From assembly GCA_964514215.1 (NCBI GenBank), contig CAZEPW010000062.1, positions 1 to 20,122 on the forward strand: a stretch of DNA of 20,122 nucleotides. Reading direction: 5' to 3'. The DNA is from CAYQUC01 sp964514215. Its GTDB lineage: Bacteria; Pseudomonadota; Gammaproteobacteria; UBA6429; Thiohalophilaceae. A model generated the notes under the pieces. That model saw only the letters and a list, made by a program, of their open reading frames with translations, did no database searches and was not told where the DNA came from. Shown piece by piece: positions 17,135 to 20,122 of the stretch. A program made the position numbers and the translations under genes. Within the stretch, counting starts at the first letter, position 1, and the number at the start of each line of letters is the position of its first letter.

Positions 17135-19091
17135 CAACAACACCATTGGTAGCTGCATTGTTTAATTCAGCATTAATCACCGAAATAAAATTTTTCACCT
17201 GTATCGGCTTAATTAAATAACGTTCAAAACCAGCCACTAAGCCATCTTCAATATTTTGTGCCGTTGCCGATGCGCTAAGTGCATAAACCGGGATGTGCTT
17301 TAAAGTATCGTCTTGTTTTAATATTGCCAATGCATCAAAACCACTCATACCCGGTAAATTAATATCCAAAATAATTAAATCTGGCATTTCACGACGAATC
17401 AACAAAAGCCCCTCCTCGGCATTATCGTGTGAAAACAAAGTTATATTATGCTGCTTACGGATAATACCTTCGACTAAACGCAAATTCGCATTATTGTCCT
17501 CAATATAAACTAATTTATACTGCTTATTTGCTGACACGACAGCATCATGATTTAACACTTTAGTGTCATCCAACTGTGCTGGAGATACTTTTTGTAACGT
17601 AATCCAAAATTCAGTCCCCTTACCGGCAACACTATTGAAGCCTATTGAACCATTCATTAATTCAATTAAAGTTTTCGCTATTGATAGGCCAATCCCCGAA
17701 CCCTCTACCGAAGTAAATTCTGCACCCATGCGATTAAAAGGTTCAAACACATCAGATTGTTCAGAGTCAGCAATACCAATACCAGTGTCCAATACTGATA
17801 CCGTCACAATATTATTTTCTATTTTTCTATTAATAGTGATGCTGCCATCTTGTACGTTATACTTAATGGCATTAGTGAGCATATTTAATACCACTTCTTT
17901 AAGTCGCAAGCTATCGGCCAATACCGTGCAATTTTTCTCATCTGTTAGATTATTAATAATCGCAATGCCCTTGGCATTAGATAAATGTATAACCAAAGCA
18001 ATACTTTCTTCAACAATCTCCAATAATGGTACTGACGTTAATTTAATATCTATATTTCCTGATTCAATTTTTGAAAGATTCAATACCTCATCTATCATTT
18101 CCTCTAAATGTTTTCCGGCTGTTAGTATTTCACTGACATAACCAATCTGATCATTATTAGAAATCTCCATTTCCAACAATTGTGCAAAACCTAAAATAGC
18201 ATTCATTGGAGTCCGTAATTCATGACTCATCCGACTTAAAAAATCTGATTTTTGTTGATTGGCATGATCAGCCTCATGTTTGGCTTTAATTAACAGTGAT
18301 TTTGATTTAACTGTTTCTTTATTTTTTAACTCCAACTCTTTAAGTGAGGCATTTAAATCTGATGTTCGGTTAGCCACTCTATTTTCTAACTCATCCTGAT
18401 AATGCTGTAATTCTTCATCAGCTTTATTTTTTTCATGAATTAAACCTAAAATTATCTTTAACAACTTAAAAACAACGTAAAAAGCAAGCGCCATTGCTAC
18501 AATAATAATAAACAAAACTATTTTAGACTTATCTTTTTCTGAGGATTCAATTAGTTCTAAATGATGACGATATTCATCTTTGCGAATATGTTTATATTGG
18601 GTTAATAAGTTAAACGAAGGTGTCACTGCACTTAAATAATTTTCAACATCGATTTCCTCATTAATTTGTAATTTGGTTAAGTCAGATATTGTTAAAGCAA
18701 GATCATCAGCTAATGTATTTAAAAATAAATTTGATCTACTGATAAGTAGATTTGTATATTCGTTATAGATTAATTTACCATGGTGTTGCAATGTATTTTT
18801 AACTCGTTCTATTAGTTCAAAATCAGTTAAATTAATTGATACGGGCGATTTTTTATTATTATTCTTTAATAATTCATAACGTGTATCTTTTATAATATCA
18901 AGCATTAACATTACTGATTCAATATTCTTATCAAACACGAGTTGAACATCGGTTGTTTTTTTTGCTATTTCAGCATCGTAAAAATCTTTAATAAAATAAA
19001 TTAATAAAAATGTGAAAATAATAACGGCAAGCATCAAATAAACGAGATTTATTATCGATGTTGAATTTTTAGTCGGCGATATCATTATCAT
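17127..19091 (-). CDS. Hybrid histidine kinase: membrane sensor-HisKA-HATPase-REC
   Basis: Inner-membrane kinase of 654 residues. TM1 is at about 13-34, an all-helical periplasmic region at 35-189 with no family I recognise, and TM2 at 190-213. A coiled-coil linker (218-280) carries the usual ENRVANRT stretch. HisKA has phosphoacceptor His290 (RMSHELRT). The HATPase has Asn407 in the N box, Asp435 in G1 (DTGIGI) and G2 at 464-468 (GSGIG). The C-terminal REC domain (525-640) has acidic Glu531/Asp532, phospho-Asp576 and Lys628. All key residues are present. There is no Hpt, so onward transfer from its REC needs one from another protein. It starts 17 bases after the PhnD-like lipoprotein gene; I infer that the lipoprotein signals to the periplasmic helices, as TorT does to TorS. 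ATG at 19085 is an alternative start. Confidence 0.92.
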   Translation of the reverse strand: MIMISPTKNSTSIINLVYLMLAVIIFTFLLIYFIKDFYDAEIAKKTTDVQLVFDKNIESVMLMLDIIKDTRYELLKNNNKKSPVSINLTDFELIERVKNTLQHHGKLIYNEYTNLLISRSNLFLNTLADDLALTISDLTKLQINEEIDVENYLSAVTPSFNLLTQYKHIRKDEYRHHLELIESSEKDKSKIVLFIIIVAMALAFYVVFKLLKIILGLIHEKNKADEELQHYQDELENRVANRTSDLNASLKELELKNKETVKSKSLLIKAKHEADHANQQKSDFLSRMSHELRTPMNAILGFAQLLEMEISNNDQIGYVSEILTAGKHLEEMIDEVLNLSKIESGNIDIKLTSVPLLEIVEESIALVIHLSNAKGIAIINNLTDEKNCTVLADSLRLKEVVLNMLTNAIKYNVQDGSITINRKIENNIVTVSVLDTGIGIADSEQSDVFEPFNRMGAEFTSVEGSGIGLSIAKTLIELMNGSIGFNSVAGKGTEFWITLQKVSPAQLDDTKVLNHDAVVSANKQYKLVYIEDNNANLRLVEGIIRKQHNITLFSHDNAEEGLLLIRREMPDLIILDINLPGMSGFDALAILKQDDTLKHIPVYALSASATAQNIEDGLVAGFERYLIKPIQVKNFISVINAELNNAATNGVVDG

Positions 19092-19108
19092 TTAATATAT
19101 TAACAATT

Positions 19109-19978
19109 TCAGTCGTTCACAATGCTGCCTAAATCAATAAAAGTTTCGTGGTGTGCATCCAAATAAAATCCACCGCCTAAACTATCTAAAATTTTTTTTT
19201 GATTCGGCTCCCTAAGACTAAGCAACATAAAGGCATTACGAATCATAATTTTATCAATAGATGCAAGCTTCCCTTGAACCGTCCAAACATAATCTGGAAA
19301 TGTTGGCGTCTCCCAAATAATTTTTATGCTGCCTATTTTTAAGCGACCATCATTGTACATTCCGCTAATAACACCCGAATGGGCAACTCCAACATCAACT
19401 ATCCCATCGCGCACCCATTCTGCCGTTTTATCATGTGCACCAGAATATTTAATATCGCTAAAATAATGTTCGGCATCAATATTTTTTTCTTTTAAAAAAT
19501 ACCGCGGCATATAATGTCCGCTGGTTGATAACCTAGAGCCAAAGGCAAGCGCCTTACCTTTTAAATCAGCTAAATTATTCATACCACTATCAGCCTTAAC
19601 GAGAAAAATACTACGATAGTGCTTATCGATATCTCGCATTACCAACGGCATGGCACCATACAATCGATGTGCTTTTACGTACGTTGCACCACCAAACAAA
19701 ACTAAATCTACTTTTTTCTGTGAAAATAAATTGAGTAAATCTTCGTAGGATGAGGGTAAAATTAATGTAGTTTCTAATTTTGTGGTTTTACTAAGGTAAT
19801 CCAACAAGGGCTCATACTGGTGCCTCATGGCAGTTTTATTTTGATCGGGTAATATTGCAACCCGTAGCTGATTGAGATTATTATAACCATACTCAAGCTC
19901 TCGCTCACTCTGGCAACCTGCCACAAATGAAAATAGGGACAACACTATAAATAGTTGATGTTTAAAATAATATTCCAT
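19109..19978 (-). CDS. PhnD-like periplasmic binding lipoprotein
   Basis: 289-residue lipoprotein. A signal peptide ends in lipobox VAGC with the lipidated Cys22; the +2 residue is Gln, so outer-membrane sorting is expected under the Lol rule. The mature part is a type-2 periplasmic binding protein of the phosphate/phosphonate PhnD group. Family landmarks are YEPLLDYLSK (55-64), DLVLFGGATY (91-100), LKGKALAFGS (139-148), SGHYMPRYFL (153-162) and DVGVAHSG (195-202). No ABC permease or ATPase gene follows; a histidine kinase does, 17 bases on. The protein is therefore more likely a signal receptor for that kinase than an import component (inference). PhnD-group proteins also bind phosphite and other small ligands, so the ligand is open. 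It is the first gene of the operon, with an AAAGG ribosome-binding site about 10 bases before the ATG. Confidence 0.85.
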   Translation of the reverse strand: MEYYFKHQLFIVLSLFSFVAGCQSERELEYGYNNLNQLRVAILPDQNKTAMRHQYEPLLDYLSKTTKLETTLILPSSYEDLLNLFSQKKVDLVLFGGATYVKAHRLYGAMPLVMRDIDKHYRSIFLVKADSGMNNLADLKGKALAFGSRLSTSGHYMPRYFLKEKNIDAEHYFSDIKYSGAHDKTAEWVRDGIVDVGVAHSGVISGMYNDGRLKIGSIKIIWETPTFPDYVWTVQGKLASIDKIMIRNAFMLLSLREPNQKKILDSLGGGFYLDAHHETFIDLGSIVND

Positions 19979-20000
19979 AGCCGGCTAACCTTTCGCATCA

Positions 20001-20015
20001 ATACATAAAATGTAT
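20001..20015. promoter_or_regulatory. Perfect inverted repeat upstream of the signalling operon
   Basis: ATACAT-AAA-ATGTAT is a perfect 6-base inverted repeat with a 3-base centre, ending 22 bases before the ATG of the PhnD-like gene. It lies just downstream of TATACA-like -10 candidates on the minus strand. The spacing fits an operator for a dimeric regulator, but the AT-rich sequence makes chance occurrence quite possible. I see no convincing -35 box in the 144 bases available upstream. Confidence 0.3.
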
Positions 20016-20122
20016 ATCTGTATAAAGTTCATTTAGGGCTTAATCGGCATAACACCACATTTCTTTAACCTTACAGAATGAAATGTCTCTTAATGAAAAA
20101 TTTATCATAACTAACGTTATTG

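Noticed and set aside
17563..18141. Plus-strand open frame of 192 codons
   Set aside because: It lies wholly inside the hybrid kinase gene on the opposite strand, whose HisKA, HATPase and REC motifs are intact. The antisense translation shows no domain and is a shadow.

Overview
The window is a fragment of an AT-rich (by eye about 35-40% GC) Gram-negative chromosome. It is most likely a gammaproteobacterium: it has an outer-membrane-type lipoprotein signal, unorthodox hybrid kinases, a PilZ protein and a partner-switching pair resembling HsbR/HsbA of Pseudomonas or CrsR/CrsA of Shewanella. I cannot name the genus. Every protein gene I support lies on the minus strand, so transcription runs from high to low coordinates.

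Layout in transcription order. (1) 19978-12254 is a tight six-gene signalling operon: PhnD-like periplasmic binding lipoprotein, membrane hybrid histidine kinase, PAS-GAF-PAS-PAS protein with no output domain, membrane-anchored methyl-accepting (MCP) protein with no periplasmic domain, STAS-domain antagonist, and a REC-PP2C-HATPase partner-switching regulator. Junctions are overlaps or gaps of at most 28 bases. (2) After a 246-base gap, 12007-6776 holds a second sensor pair: an NrtA/CmpA-like solute-binding protein whose stop codon abuts the start of a 1360-residue kinase (Cache-like sensor, HAMP, two PAS, HisKA, HATPase, two REC, Hpt). (3) 6618-5098 is a SulP anion transporter with a C-terminal STAS domain, followed by a REP-like structure. 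(4) 4896-1803 is an RND/MMPL-type exporter and then a PilZ protein with an intact c-di-GMP-binding signature. (5) 1696-446 is a GT4-type glycosyltransferase. (6) 1-432 is a short tandem array of a 109-base nested-palindrome repeat.

Reading of how it works. Two binding protein/kinase modules appear to report periplasmic solutes. The end point of the larger operon is a phosphatase/kinase and antagonist pair that in Pseudomonas and Shewanella controls an anti-sigma switch linked to flagella, c-di-GMP or stress. The kinase inside that operon ends in a REC domain and has no Hpt. The neighbouring kinase carries the only Hpt in the window, so a relay joining the two modules is possible (inference). 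The regulator's kinase-like domain has lost the usual G1-box aspartate, so the switch may be altered.

The most unusual items are the six-gene operon as a unit, the output-less PAS protein, the degenerate kinase box and the 109-base repeat array. I see no rRNA, tRNA, CRISPR, transposase, phage gene or plus-strand gene.
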